Origin: Pleodorina starrii
Lineage: Eukaryota > Chlorophyta > Chlorophyceae > Chlamydomonadales > Volvocaceae
Length of the DNA stretch: 64,000 bases
NCBI GenBank assembly: GCA_030267565.1
Contig: BRXU01000008.1
Span: forward strand, 3,292,001 to 3,356,000
Direction of reading: 5' to 3'
Shown in pieces: positions 13,113 through 25,293 of this stretch. The notes beneath the pieces are model-generated. The model saw only the letters and a program-made list of their open reading frames with translations. It had not been told where the DNA came from and did not search any database. Positions within the stretch are counted from its first letter, which is position 1; every line of letters starts with the position of its first letter. The position numbers and the translations under genes were made by a program.

Positions 13113-16100
13113 TTAGGCTGCGACCTTTCGCCGCTTCGTCGCCGCCGGTTTCGCCGCGTCGGCCTTGGCCGCCGCCGCCTTCACCTTCGCGCCCTCCCCC
13201 TTCTCCTTTGCCGTCGCCGCCTTTGCGCCCATGGTCGCGGCCCTCTTCGCCTTCGCCTTGCCCTTGCCGCCCTGCACCTCCGCCTCCTCCTTCCCCTCGC
13301 CGCCCGGCGCCGCCTCCGTCTCCATCGCCTCCTCCGTGCCCTCTCGCGCCTCCTCCAGCTCCCCATCCTTGTCCCCATCCGCCCCCGCGCCACCACTCGC
13401 CTCCGCCTCCTCCTCCTCGGCGGCAGCAGCGGCGGCCTTAGCCTTGCCGCCCTTTGCACCGCCCTTCTTGCGCCCCCGTTTGCCGCCGGCGCCCTCGGCT
13501 CGTGGGGACTTGTTGGCCCGCCGCTGGTCGCGCTTCATGCGCTGCGGGGTTGGGGTGGGGTGGGGTACGACAGACCAACCGCATCGGAGAGCAACCGGGG
13601 AGGGGTTGGGGGGAGTTGGGTGAGGAAGAAGATAGCGCAGGGGAGATGCGGAGGCAGAGACGTTAGCGGACATCGTAAGTGTGCGGGAGATGCGGTTGGG
13701 ACGACAGAGTGGTCCTCCTATGGCAAGCTAGGGCAAGGGAAAACAGTCCCGTTGCCAGTACGGCAGAGCTCCCTTTCCGTACCCTGCATGCCGCAAGACG
13801 CTGCGTTGTGAGTCCAGGGAGGGGGGCCGCCAGCAGCGGCACCGCAATGGGGTGTGAAGTGAACAAGGGATGGCAGCGCGCCGCGGCGGCGGTGAGGCAA
13901 CGAGGACTGAGGATGCGGACAACTCATAACCCTAAGGGTTACAACCCAGACGTCTGTCATGCACGACAGTATGCATGACAGCTCCTCCGCAGCGGTGGTG
14001 TCCGCCCCCACTCACAGCCAGCCTCCGGCCTATACGTGGATAACCCCCCGCCCCCTCTCCCCCCACTCACAGCCAGATAGACGTCCACCTCCGCCTCGTC
14101 CCCTCCCTGGTCCTCCAACAGACCCGAGATCAGCGCCACGTCGAACTCGGGGTGCCGGAGCGCAAGCGTGGTCGCGGCAGCCTGCCAACGACCACCGCTG
14201 TCGCTGCCGCCGGCGCTCGCCCCCGACCCGCCCCGCTGCTCCCCCTCCGCCTCCGCCACCGCCACCTGACCCTGCCTCGCCGCTGCAGCGGCGTCCGTCA
14301 TCTCATCATCCACGTCGTCCTTCGTGGCCGCAGCCGCCGCCACGGACGCCGCCTCGGCCTTCGGCGCGGCGGCGGCGGTCATGTGGCTGGCCGCAGCGGC
14401 GCCCGCCTTTTCCTTCTCCTTCTCCTGCTGCTGCTGTTGCTTCGTGGAGGCGACGGCGTCAGCGTCAGCGGCGGCGGGTGCCCCCGTCTTCTCCGCCTCC
14501 TCTGCCGGCGCCTCCTCGCGGCCCTCCACCTTGCGCTGCAGCGCCGCCACCTCGGCCTCCTTGAGCCGCACGCCCTCCTCCGCAGTCGCCGCCTGGCCCG
14601 CCATGGTGCTGCGAATTGTTGAAGGCGCGAGTGCAAGGGCGGGAGTGGAAGGGCGGGAGTGCAAGGGCGGGAGTAAGGAAGGGCGGGAGTGCCAGGGCGC
14701 GAGTGTGCCAGGGCGCGAGTGCAAGGGCGACGTCGGGAAAGGGGCCTTCCAAATGGGATGGCGAACCGGACGGATAGAAGGGTCAGGCACTCAGAAGCGC
14801 AGCCTCCCAGCCCCAGCCCCGTATCATTGGAGTTTCTTTCCGTTGGCCTCTTTGCCCTCTTTGGCTCACTTGTTGGTTTGCACGTCGCGCATGAAGGCCA
14901 GGAGGTCCTTTCCACAGCCTCGGGCGGGGCAGGGCTTGCGCTGACTGGAGGAGCGCGACGGGCGGGCGTTGTGGCGGGCCTGAGGAAGCAAGCAAGGGCG
15001 GGAGCCGGGAGCCGGGAGGTGGTGGGGATGGAGTGGGGGTTTGGGGTGGGGGTTGAGGGCGGGGGCCGTTTTACAAAGTGCGATGGGAAAGGGCCGAGGT
15101 CGTGAAAGGTTCCTGTTGCTGGGTACTGGGTTGGGGGCGGGAGGAGGCATCAGGAAGACTCCGAAGCCGAGACGTGACGATGGCGGCTGCGGCGGTGGCG
15201 GCGGTGGCGGCGATATCGGCGGTGGGATGGATGGGTAACAGCTAGCAGGTGTTGCCGTGTGGAGCAAGCACCGCGACGCTGCCAGAGGGTTTCCGGTCTC
15301 TCTTCTGTGCCGGACTACGTCCCGTAAGCGCGCTCCTAGGGAGCATGGTGCGCACCTGACCGTCTCCCCCTTCCAGCTTGTTCTGTGAGCGGCCCCCCGG
15401 GGAGGGAGGGAGGGAGGGAGAGAGAGGGTAATGAAGAAACCGCGAGGAGCGAGGGAGGACGGGTGGGAGCGAGGGAGGAAGGGAGGTGCGTTCGGTGCGA
15501 GGCAATGAGATCATGGGCCGTGTCGGTTCAAGAGGTACTTCGGCAGCTAGCTAGATAGGTAGGTAGGTAGGTACTGGCAAACTTGAATCAACCCGCACAC
15601 CGATCACCTCCGATCACCTCCGATCACCTCCTACACAAGAGCAACAAAAGCAAAGACAAGTCGCATGAGACCCGACGGACGGACGGACGGACGGACGGAC
15701 AGAGGGACAGAGGGACGCAACGTACCTTGAGGCAGTCCATGCAGAACATGTGTGTGCAGGGCGTGTAGACGGGCCGGGTGGCGACCTGGTGGCACAGGGT
15801 GCAGCTGGGAGGGACAACAGGGAGGGAGGGAGGGAGGGAGGGGACACGGGGGAGAGGGGGAGGGAGGGGGCGAATGGGAAGGAGGGAGCAGAGGAGGGGC
15901 CAAGGGTTGTTGAGGATGGGCGGGGCGGGAGGTGGCCGGGGTAGGATTGTGGTGAGCAGGCAGCCGCGGTGGCGTTGGCGGTGGAGGGATTTCGGGGTTG
16001 AAATGCGTCACTGTGCTGCAGCTTGGGTGACCCATGGGCCACAGGGGCAATTATAGCGAGTGACCCGCGGGTCAGTTGGTGTGGGTGGCTCACCCGTACG

Positions 16101-19100
16101 ACTCCATAAGCTGCTTCGTCATCCGCTTCAGATCCCGCTGCACCGCCTGCAGACCAGGTCAGGTCAGGCCAAGTCAGGCCAAGTCAGGTCAGGTCAGGTT
16201 ATGTCAGGTTATGTCAGGTAAAGTCGGATTAGGTCAGGCAACGCCATGAGGCGTCGATCAGTCGATCGGTCGGTGAGCCCGAGCCCCTACCCAATTCAAT
16301 CCACAGCGGTATCAGCCCCACTGCCTCACCTCGAGCTGCTTCTCCAGCGACTTTTCCTGCTTGGGAGCCCGGGCGGCCCCCGGGGCCCGGGCCACTGGAG
16401 GCGGCTTCGCCCAGCCCCACTCCTTGGTGTCCGGGTTGTAGTCCCTGTCCACATCATGCATGTATGCGGGGGGTTTTAGGGTTTTAGGGTTTTGCGTGGG
16501 TGGTGTGCGGCTGGGCAAAGAGGTACATACCGAGTGAATGTGTGTGTATGTATGAATGTGTGGGTCGTTTGGTGGTTGGGTGGCTGGTTGTGTGTGTGGG
16601 TAGGTGTGAAGGGGGCGGCACCGCCAGCCTTCCCTTGCAGTGAAATATACAGACGCGCCCTCGGACTCACACCTGTGCCCCGACCTGCCCTGCCCCGCCC
16701 TGGTCGTATCCGTTGCAGTTCACGACCCGCTGACCCGCCGGCTGTTGCCCTCCTCCCAACGAGGGTCTAAGGCCCGCGAACAACAGCAACAGCCACACCC
16801 TCGGACACGCATCCCCTCCGAGACCAGCAACACCACAACCCACCCACCCACCCACCAGAAGGGTGTCTTAGTCATGTACGTCACCTCCTCCCCCAGCTTC
16901 TTGGCCCGGGAAATCTCCTCCGCAGCTCGCTTGGGGAACTGTCAGGACCAACAGACAGAGGCACAACGAGGCCGACCATCCGAAACATGCCGAGAGAGGG
17001 AGAAAACGAGAGATAGAGAGAGAGAGAGAAAACGAGAGAGAGAGAGAAAGAGAAAGAGAGAGACAGAGAGAGCAAGAGAGAAAGAGAGAGCAGCGCAACG
17101 CACCTCCAATCGCGGCAAGTCCCCCCCGTCGTCCGAGGACCAGGGGGCGGGCGAGTTGTCGCACCGCACAAACAGGTACCTGCCGGGGGTGCGGGGAGCG
17201 GGGGCAGTCAAGAAAAAACCGCAGCGGTGGAGCAGAAGGGAGTGACAGGGCCCTTTGGGTGGTCCAGGATGTGGGTCTGGGTTTGGGGGTTTGGGGGTTT
17301 GGGTGTGGGTTTGGGGTGGCGGGTTGGAATCGCGGGGTCACATGATCCTAGGTAGGTGGGAAAGTGGGGCGGGAGTGGGGGTGGCGGGAGCCAACGGAAG
17401 GACGGCGCGATGTGGCGAGCTCAAGGCCGGGGCCCTCCCCCCCGGCCCCACGCACACACCCACGTCTTAACGATCAACTTCACACACACACACGCACACA
17501 CGCACACGCACCTGCAGACCAGGTAGTTCGCCGCGCCCTTGCCCCTCCAGCATGCCAGCACCCGGTAAATGCCGTCGTAGCGAACAGGGTTGTGCGCCTT
17601 GGCCTCAGCCACCTGGCGAGACGAGGAGCCGCCGCCGCCGCCGCCCGCCTTGCGGCCCTCCTCCGCCTCCTCCTCCTCCTGCTCCTCCTCGCCGCCCTCC
17701 TCAGAGCTGTCACCAGCGGCGCTGTCCTCCTCCTCCTCCTCCTCCTCTTCCTCATCACTGCCGTCCTTCTCCTTCTCCTTGCCCGCCGCCTTGCCGCCCT
17801 TCCGGCCCTGAGTCTTGCCCTTGCCCTTGCCGCCCGAAGAGCCTCCAGCCCCGGCCTTCTTTGCCTCCTTGCCCTTGCCCTTACTCCCCTTCTTGTCCTT
17901 GTCCCCCGTTTGCCCCTTGGCCCCCTTCTGCTCCTTCGCCTTGCTCTTGGCCACCTCCTCCCCGCCCTCCTCCTCATCCTCCTCGCCCTCCTCGCCCTCC
18001 TCCTCCATGTCCTCGATCGACTCGATCTTGGGCGCGTAGGCGCTCCGCTTCTCCTGTGTTTGTGTTTGTGTGTGTTGTGTGGCCCAAATGCGGTCCGGGA
18101 CCGGAAGAGGGAGGGGGAAGGGTACAAGTCAACGGAGTCAGAGGAGCAGGTAGCGACGCATGCACACCTCATGCGCCTCATGCGCCTCACATAAACACAA
18201 ATGTTCGTCATCACTTTCATCAATCAAAGGGACACACCACGAAGGTGGTAGGGGTACATCAGATGGGGCGTTGGGAGGGGACGGGCCAGCAAGGTGGCGC
18301 CGAGGGAGCGAGGCAGGAAAGCGAGGGCGGGGAGGGGCGGAGAGGGTGGGACGCGGGTTGTTCACGTGTGGGGGTGGGGGCCCCCGAGCCCAAAATCCGT
18401 GCTAAGCCCCGACGAGAGAGGAGAGGGACCGATGCTCCGGAACCCGTAAACTCCCTTCCCCCCGGTGCCCCCGTTGGCCTCTTCAGAGCCCCTCGTCGCC
18501 CTTCATGCCCACCTTGTGGCTTCGAATGACGCGGACGGGCAGCCCCTCCTCGCACGACTTGAGGAGAGCCAAGTTGTACCGGGTAAACTCCTGTTGAGGG
18601 TTGGGGGAGATTGCCGGGGGGCCGGGGAGGGGGGGGGCGGGGAGCGGGGAGGAGAGGGGAGCGATGAGGACAGGGGGGCGGGGAGGAGAGGGGAGGGGAG
18701 ATGAAGACCCCTAGTGGGTGCCCTTCCGGGTCTCTCTTCCCCGCGTGGTGTTCGGAAAGGCCTGACTTGGCCTGACCTTGGGGGAGCGGGACGTACCGCG
18801 TATCGCTGTCAAGCAGGGGTTGGGTACTGGGAACGCAGCACGCAGCCGCCCCCACCACCTCCACCACCTTACACACACATACCTGATCCTTGTCGTGGGC
18901 GCCGTTGCGCTTGTTGCCGCTCAGATCCTGTGGCGAGAACCAGGGAGGGGTCGTGGAGCGAGTTCCAAACGGGGTTGGGAACGGTGTAGGGTTCGGGAGG
19001 AGGATTTGGAGCTCGGTGAAGCTAAAGGTTTTCGGGTGAAAGGCGTGCACCACCACCACCACCACCACGACTACTACCGAAACGCACCTTGCCGCCGCTG

Positions 19101-22082
19101 CCCGTGTACAGAAAGTACTCTCCCTCGTCTACATCGTCCTCGTAGCCGCCCGACAGCACCACCGACTGGGCACCTGAAGGGGCGGACGGACAGGGGAGGG
19201 GCGGCAGGATGGGTTCCGACATAAAAGAAGCCCCCCACCCCGAGCCCACCGGGCCGCGGAAAGTGGAATCGTGAGAGTGCAAGCGAGAGTGTGTGTGTGT
19301 GTGCGTGTGTGTGTGTGTGTTGTGTCCACCTCCGCTCTCACCTCGATCCCCTTGGCCGGCGATGCCCGCGACGTGAGGCAGGTGGGCGTTCCACATCCTG
19401 GTGTGGGGTGGCGTGGAGCGTGTGTGTGTTGGTGGTGGGGAGGGGGGCGGCGGGGTGAGACGTGAGAGGGAATACGCGTTGACGCGAGGCCCCTAAGACG
19501 CCTCCCCATAGCCGATTTGCCGCCTCCCGATCCCCACCGGCGTCCAACCCACCACCGGCGTCCAAACCCCCAACCGCCAACCCCACCCCGTTTCCCGATG
19601 GCTTTGCGGCCCGCTTCCGTTGCATAAAAATGCCCTTCCTGCCGTACTGCCGTACCTGCACGCCATGCGATTGGGAAACATGTCCCCAACCACCAGGCCC
19701 TGCGGGGGGGCGCGGGAATAGAGCCGGAGGCGAGGCTTGCAGGACAGTACGGCAGCAGTACGGCAACCAGTCATATAATTCAGATCAGAACCCGGCAGAG
19801 CACGAAATCCCCTTTGACCAGTGCACCTGACGGGTCATCATCCGACTGCGTGCGTGCGCAGATGCTAATATAGAAAGTGGGGCTGCTACAGGACATCGCG
19901 ATTACGGACGTCAATATGTGGGTCGGTCTTTTGCTGTCCCCCCGGTGGGGTTTTTGGAGGGGGACAGTTCCCCCGCCCGGGGCATCACATCCCTCCGCCC
20001 CCCGCCCCCCCGCCCCGTTGCCCCGCCCCCTCCCCAGACCCACCCGGCTCCGCTTCGGGTCGTACTCCGGACCGATCGGTCCAAAATGATCGGGCGGGCA
20101 ACTCATTTTGAGACTGCCGCTGCAGGCGTTGGCCATCCCCTTCCTGCGCCACCATGTATACATCCATCGCCACAAACCACCATTGGGTCCATCGCCACGG
20201 CCATCATCACCAACAGGACCAGGATGTGGTATGGCAAGGACAGACGGGAAGGGGGCGCGAGCGCGGGTTTTAGTACGAGCGCGGGATAGTACGGCACGGG
20301 TTAGTACGGCCAAAGAATGGAGCGGGGCACGGCATTCTTCGGGACACCATTTCGAAACTGTCAAACAAACAATGCTCTCATCACCAGTGCGCTGTAACAA
20401 TTACACCAACAAATAGAACATCAACGACAGCAAAGAACGTTTCGCTGTTTCGCCAAACGGATACACGCGAACACACGCGAGGACCCACGCCATTTACCTC
20501 TTGGCTCGGTCGGTCACAAACGCCTCCTCGGGCCGCTCCTCGCAAGCGCGGGTCTCCCGGTGAATCCGGGCCGCCACCACCTCCGTCTTGCCCGCACACT
20601 TGGCCCTCAAGTTGCGGACGTACGTCACAATCGTCATGTTAATCCTGTGAATGATTAAAACCGTTCCGCGGTGGGCCCTCTACACGCTGCGCACTTGAAC
20701 AACTGATCCGTCTCATTCCCTCCGCTCAGTAGGTCAGTTGATTGCAGTCGTTAGGTCAGGTCAGGTCAGGTCACGTGCGGCCTGTCGCCACCCACCCACC
20801 CACCCACTCATGCAACCCCCGCACCGTGCGCTGTCAATGAAGGCGGCCAACACCTCTTTGCGGCAGTAGGGGCACTTCCGCATGCACGTCTCCATCTTGC
20901 GGATGCCCTGGAGGCAGCCCAGACACATGTTGTGCTGGCACGGCAACTGTACGGCACGGGCGGTTGCGGGACGGGGCGGGGCGGGGCGCGGCGACTGAAC
21001 GGTGAAAACATCGGATGCATGCATGGTATTAGGATATGGGGGCGGGTTGGGGCCGCGATGGGGTCGAGATTGCTGGGAGGGGGAGGGGCGGGGCAATGTC
21101 GTGCGGAGGGTAAGAAAGAAGGTACCGCAGCGAAGGAACGGAGACGGAGGGGCCGAGTGGAGCGGCCGCGGAGGCCGTGCGGAGGGGCCGCGTGGGAGGC
21201 GAGTGTGGGAGGCGAATGTCAGAGCGCCCTCTTCACAGCGCCGCGCTCCATAGCAGCGGTTGGCGGCGGGACGTTAGGTCGGTTTTGATTGATCGTGATC
21301 GGTCGTTGATTCACAGTAATTTTGGGTGATACATTGGACTGAGGACGAGCTGCGCACACAGTCAGTTTGGGGAATGTGTGAAGCCCAGGGAGACAAGGGT
21401 GACAAGGGAGACAAGGGAGTCCAGGGAGACAAGTAGCTCGGCCAGGGCTGCTCTGCTTCTGGATAAACTGTGGATGAAGTGGATGACTATGCTGTCAAGG
21501 TATTCCGGGGCCGTCTACGCTTGAGGGGTAGGGCCGGTGAGGGCTGGTGCCAGGTCGGTGGGGTGGGCAGGGGTGGGCACGGGGCTTTTCAAGGGCTCTT
21601 GTGCCGAACCCAGACACCATTTTCATGCCTCAGCAGAATGTAAAAACAGGATTCTCGCACACTTACCGTGACCGGTCTCGTCACGATGTCCATGCAGATG
21701 CCACAGGTGACGCTCTCCCTCTCCTCCCTGGCCAGTCCCTCCAGTGGGTCTGCCGGGTGTGGCCACGGCGACACGAAATGTAAAGCTATAATTCAATTCA
21801 AGCCCATTCATTGCCCTTAGAACTCGGATGTGAAATGCACAGAGAGAGAAGCAAACAAGAATGGACACGATTGCCACGACAGGGAGGAGTCGCTCCCGGC
21901 CTCGCACCTTTCTCTGCCGCCGCAGGAGCTAGCCATTTGCTGGCTGTTGCATGGAGACCTTGTATTTGCTGGGTTTTCTGGGCTTCTGTCAGCGTCGCGT
22001 CGCGCTGGATTTCCATGATTTTGGCGCGCTTTGCTCGCTGCTCATCTACATCGGAAGCCTTCTCTGGTGATTTGGGAGCCAT
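13113..22082 (-). CDS. UHRF1/ORTH/VIM-type E3 ubiquitin ligase: RING-SRA-RING with Ala/Lys-rich C-terminal extension
   Basis: This family binds hemimethylated CG DNA through the SRA domain, ubiquitylates chromatin targets and maintains DNA methylation. Twenty exons start at 22082, 21749, 20946, 20644, 20119, 19699, 19397, 19173, 18927, 18590, 18053, 17179, 16938, 16444, 16146, 15804, 15382, 14979, 14608 and 13541. They join in phase to 979 residues. RING1 is at about 72-120 ([13 protein letters not shown], then [11 protein letters not shown] and CPYCRKEV). SRA spans about 182-510 ([41 protein letters not shown], finger motif [50 protein letters not shown]). RING2 is at about 586-650 ([34 protein letters not shown]). 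No PHD finger precedes RING1, unlike plant VIM proteins. A K/E-rich insertion of about 140 residues interrupts SRA, and about 320 low-complexity residues follow RING2. The family call is very secure; the last two exons fit by phase only. Confidence 0.93.
15671..15700 (+). repeat. (GGAC)n tetranucleotide repeat
   Basis: About seven GGAC units lie in a ligase intron beside the RING2 exon, followed by imperfect GGGACA units. It is non-coding. Confidence 0.85.
16153..16239 (+). repeat. AGGTCAGG-type imperfect tandem repeat
   Basis: Repeated AGGTCA, AAGTCAGG and TATGTCAGG units occupy a ligase intron. A shorter run of the same unit occurs at about 20753-20775 in another intron of the same gene. 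Confidence 0.75.
16471..16494 (+). repeat. Interstitial telomere-type repeat (TTTTAGGG)n
   Basis: About two and a half units of TTTTAGGG, the telomere repeat of Chlamydomonas-type algae, sit in an intron of the SRA ligase gene. A related CCCTAAAACCCT run occurs at about 43129-43147 in an intron of the kinase gene. Confidence 0.7.
16993..17090 (+). repeat. (GA)n-rich microsatellite
   Basis: A purine tract of GAGA and AAAGAGAG units of about 100 bp lies in a ligase intron. It produces the spurious Arg/Glu and Ser/Leu-rich open frames on the two strands. Confidence 0.9.
19288..19322 (+). repeat. (GT)n microsatellite
   Basis: A GT-dinucleotide run lies in the ligase intron just upstream (in gene direction) of the VLSGGYEDD exon. 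Similar CA/GT runs lie at about 355-395 and 2280-2314 in introns of the SAP gene. Confidence 0.9.
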
Positions 22083-25000
22083 TTGTTAAATTAAAACGTC
22101 TGAGTAAGCTTTGTCTGGCAGTTGTTCAAATCTGCTTAGAGCCTCGGTGCATCCAAGTAGAGCCTGCAGCGAGCTGGGCAGATTGCTCGAACAGGGGGAA
22201 AACGCGTTCTGAACAATCGATAATCAATCAATGTTGCGTATGGGACTGTTACTGGCATGAATGAAGTTCCTTGCATGCCTTGCGTTTTAAAAGGGATAAC
22301 CGTCGCCGCAGGCCGTACCCAGCGTGACAAACACCAAAACCGTAGTTACGCGCAAAGCAACCGTAAGTGTTAACTAAAGCTGCTAACTATAGCCGCTAAC
22401 AAATCATTTGTTATTGCTAGCCATAGTTGTTAAACCAGGCTGTACATGTCCCATCGCCAACCCGGCCCGAATGGTATTGAAGAACTGGCATACTGACCAC
22501 CGGTTCTTGACTCCACCGTCAGCTACCGTCACGTAATGACGCACACCTGCAAAGGCGCCAAAACACTAGGCATGCCCATTGTCCATTTCCAGTCACTGGC
22601 GCTGGGTTCTGTCGCCAATTTCTGCACAAATTCAACTCGCACAACAGATCTCAGGGAACTCCTTGCAGCCTCCCTGATGGCAAATTCCCCCGCCCGTGGC
22701 CGTGGGGTTCTAAGCCCTTCCCCCGGGGTTTGCTTGTTCCTGTCCTGAGTGAGTTCTGAGTTTGTGCTGTCTGCGGTAGTCTGGGTGTGCTTTCCTTTTG
22801 CCGGGGTCGTCTCCGTTGCAGTACAAGGCCAGCTGGTCCGTTGGCTCTACTTTTCCCAAGTCTGGAGCCCACTGTAACAACCACAACAACCTCGTACACC
22901 CCTCGGTACGGCGGTAATGGATAGATTGGCCTTCTTTGGAGATTGGAAAGCCGCGAAGCCAGGGTAGGGCCCCGGACTGCAGGCAGGGCAGCAGCGGACG
23001 AATGGATCAATCGACGACAGCCAATCACCCGAGACGCCAGACAGGGTAGGGGCAGACACAAGGGGGGCTCAACGGCAGCAAAACGGCACAGACACGGGGG
23101 GGGGCAACCCGCGCAAGGCGAAGGACCGCAGCCGGGCACCGAAGTTGGCAGCCACACAGCGGCACGGATGTACCGCACAGCCCCAGAACGGGCGACGGGA
23201 AGCCCAGCCAGCTAGGACAGCACGCGGGCGGCACCACCTGCTGTCGCGGGAGTGAGGATGGCGGTTCTCGGGCTCCGTCATGAACTCATGAGCTTGTTCT
23301 GTGACTTGCTCTGCGCAAGACCCTCCCGGCGCGTGCGCGTTCGATCGACGAGACCGGGACAAACGGCCGCGGTGGCTACTTGGGGATCAGAAGCGCGACA
23401 ACGGAGGGATTGCAGCAATCGCAGGGCCCTGGCGAGCGCCGCCAAAAGCATTCCGCAGCCTGATGCAAATTACATAGATCGATCCGGCAGCCGAAGGGAA
23501 CAAGAACATAACTGACCGCAAGACACGGTGATAATAGCTCCGCTTAAGCAGTTCATATGTCTAGCTCTAGGACTTTGCACGCACGGACCCGTTACGTTGG
23601 TCGCTGCCGCAAGTCCCTGTCCGTCACAAGCCACTGACCGCACAAGGCATCCAACAACTGGGCTCCGCCTCCGATGCATGCACGCAGATCCAACCTCCTC
23701 ACATGCACAGTCACTCCGACTCACATCGCTGATCGTCGGCAGTCAGACCACATGGCATCCGCGGTCGCTGCAGGGGCCGCTCCGCACACAGCCTCTCCAC
23801 CTATCGCTTTCACAACCACCTTTACCGGCCCCACCGCTCCCGCCTCGCGCGCTGCAATACCGGTAGCAGAGCACAGCTCGGCATGACCGCACGCCCCTCA
23901 GGCCGTCGCGGGGCGCAGAGCCCCAGCCCGCCTCGAATCGCACGCCTCACACGGGATTCATCCCAGCATACGCGCCAAATCACCCGCGCTTCACGGAGGC
24001 CCCACATCACACCAGGCCCAACCCCGCCATCCAGCCCCAACCAAAGGCCATTACTCACCGCAGTGCTCTCTGGGCCAAATCAACTCCACCTACCCAGCAC
24101 AAAAAGGTGAAACGCGTTTCACCGCATTTTACCCAGAAGCGTGCATAAGCCCGGTGGCGAAACTCCAACAGCCCGACATGAAAGCGCACTTCAAGCACTC
24201 CGACAGCAAGAGCGAATGAATCGAAAGCCGTCCTGCCCGGTGTCGAGTGCTTAAGACAGGGGACAGATGAGCCAACGTAATTCGCAAGCTGGTCGATCGA
24301 ACGACTTTGAGCGCTTCGTCAATCTTCACGTTTTGATTAGCCGCTCGGCTCGGCAGCAAACAATGCCTTATATTGACCGTTATGTGGCAGCTCGCCCGCC
24401 CATGTATGCAGCAGCGTCCCGCCCCCACCCACGACTTGCGACACTCCCCAAATAACAATTAGGTCACGACTTGCAACCTCCCCCTTGTAAATTAAGAGCC
24501 ACATCGCGTGAATAGAGAAGCGGCCAATCATCGGGGCACGACCCCCCAACAAACATCCAGGGCGGCCGCCAATCGCCCCCACCGCAATCAAGATCAACAA
24601 AGGCGCTTTTAACTCATCACCTGACACCCTTCGCACTGCCCATGTGCACGTCGCCGTGCCTTGTTCAAGCCCGCTTCTTTTAGTATCCCAGGTATCAGAC
24701 GGCTCGGTGAACCCCAATCCAACGCAGGCCCCTCAGCATTGGCACAAGCAGGCATGAAGGGGCACTCTCCCAACGCCGACAAACCATTCGCATCGGACAG
24801 GATAACATCCAACCAACGCGGCGCGCCAAAACCGCGTGCGGCCGAGGCCAAATTCAGGTGCAAATCATATGGCATATGGCAGTTGTCGAGTAAGGGTCAC
24901 GTAGCGGCACGCACGCGGCAACCCAAGACGCACGCACACACACGCATGCAAACGCACGCCAGAGAGTCGCTGTGCAGGTGCATAAAAGCAAGCAACGAAA

Positions 25001-25293
25001 TGCACCATATGCCAGGATGCATTCGGAGGGAACAGCCGGCCGCACAGCGGATACATAAACGATCCAATCGCTACCTGCCGCCGCCGCCTATGTTTTATCA
25101 CGCGCGTGTATACTCCCTATTAGCGAATAGACTAGTTTCGGCGAAGGGGAATAGCAGCCCGCTGAGGCACGTTTCCGCGAGGAAGGTACCAGCCCGCTGC
25201 AAGCCCCCCTATGAGGCGTGTCACCGTTGGCCCCGGCTTCACCAGCAGCGGCGTCTCCGCCGCGGTGCAAACACTCAAAAAATCACTCACGAC
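22083..25293. other. Intergenic 3.2 kb: ligase promoter and bZIP-like gene 3' UTR
   Basis: I see no recognisable gene. Both neighbours are on the minus strand. The sequence has lower GC and mixed composition. Open frames on both strands are under 270 codons and lack domains or consistent codon use. The part nearest 22083 must contain the ligase promoter. An imperfect AT-rich inverted repeat lies at 22385-22428. A lineage-specific small gene cannot be excluded. Confidence 0.45.
22385..22428. repeat. Imperfect AT-rich inverted repeat (hairpin)
   Basis: The arms AACTAT..GC..AACAAAT and ATTTGTT..GC..ATAGTT fold around a central C, about 300 bp upstream of the ligase start codon. It could be a small transposon remnant or a regulatory palindrome. 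Confidence 0.55.
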
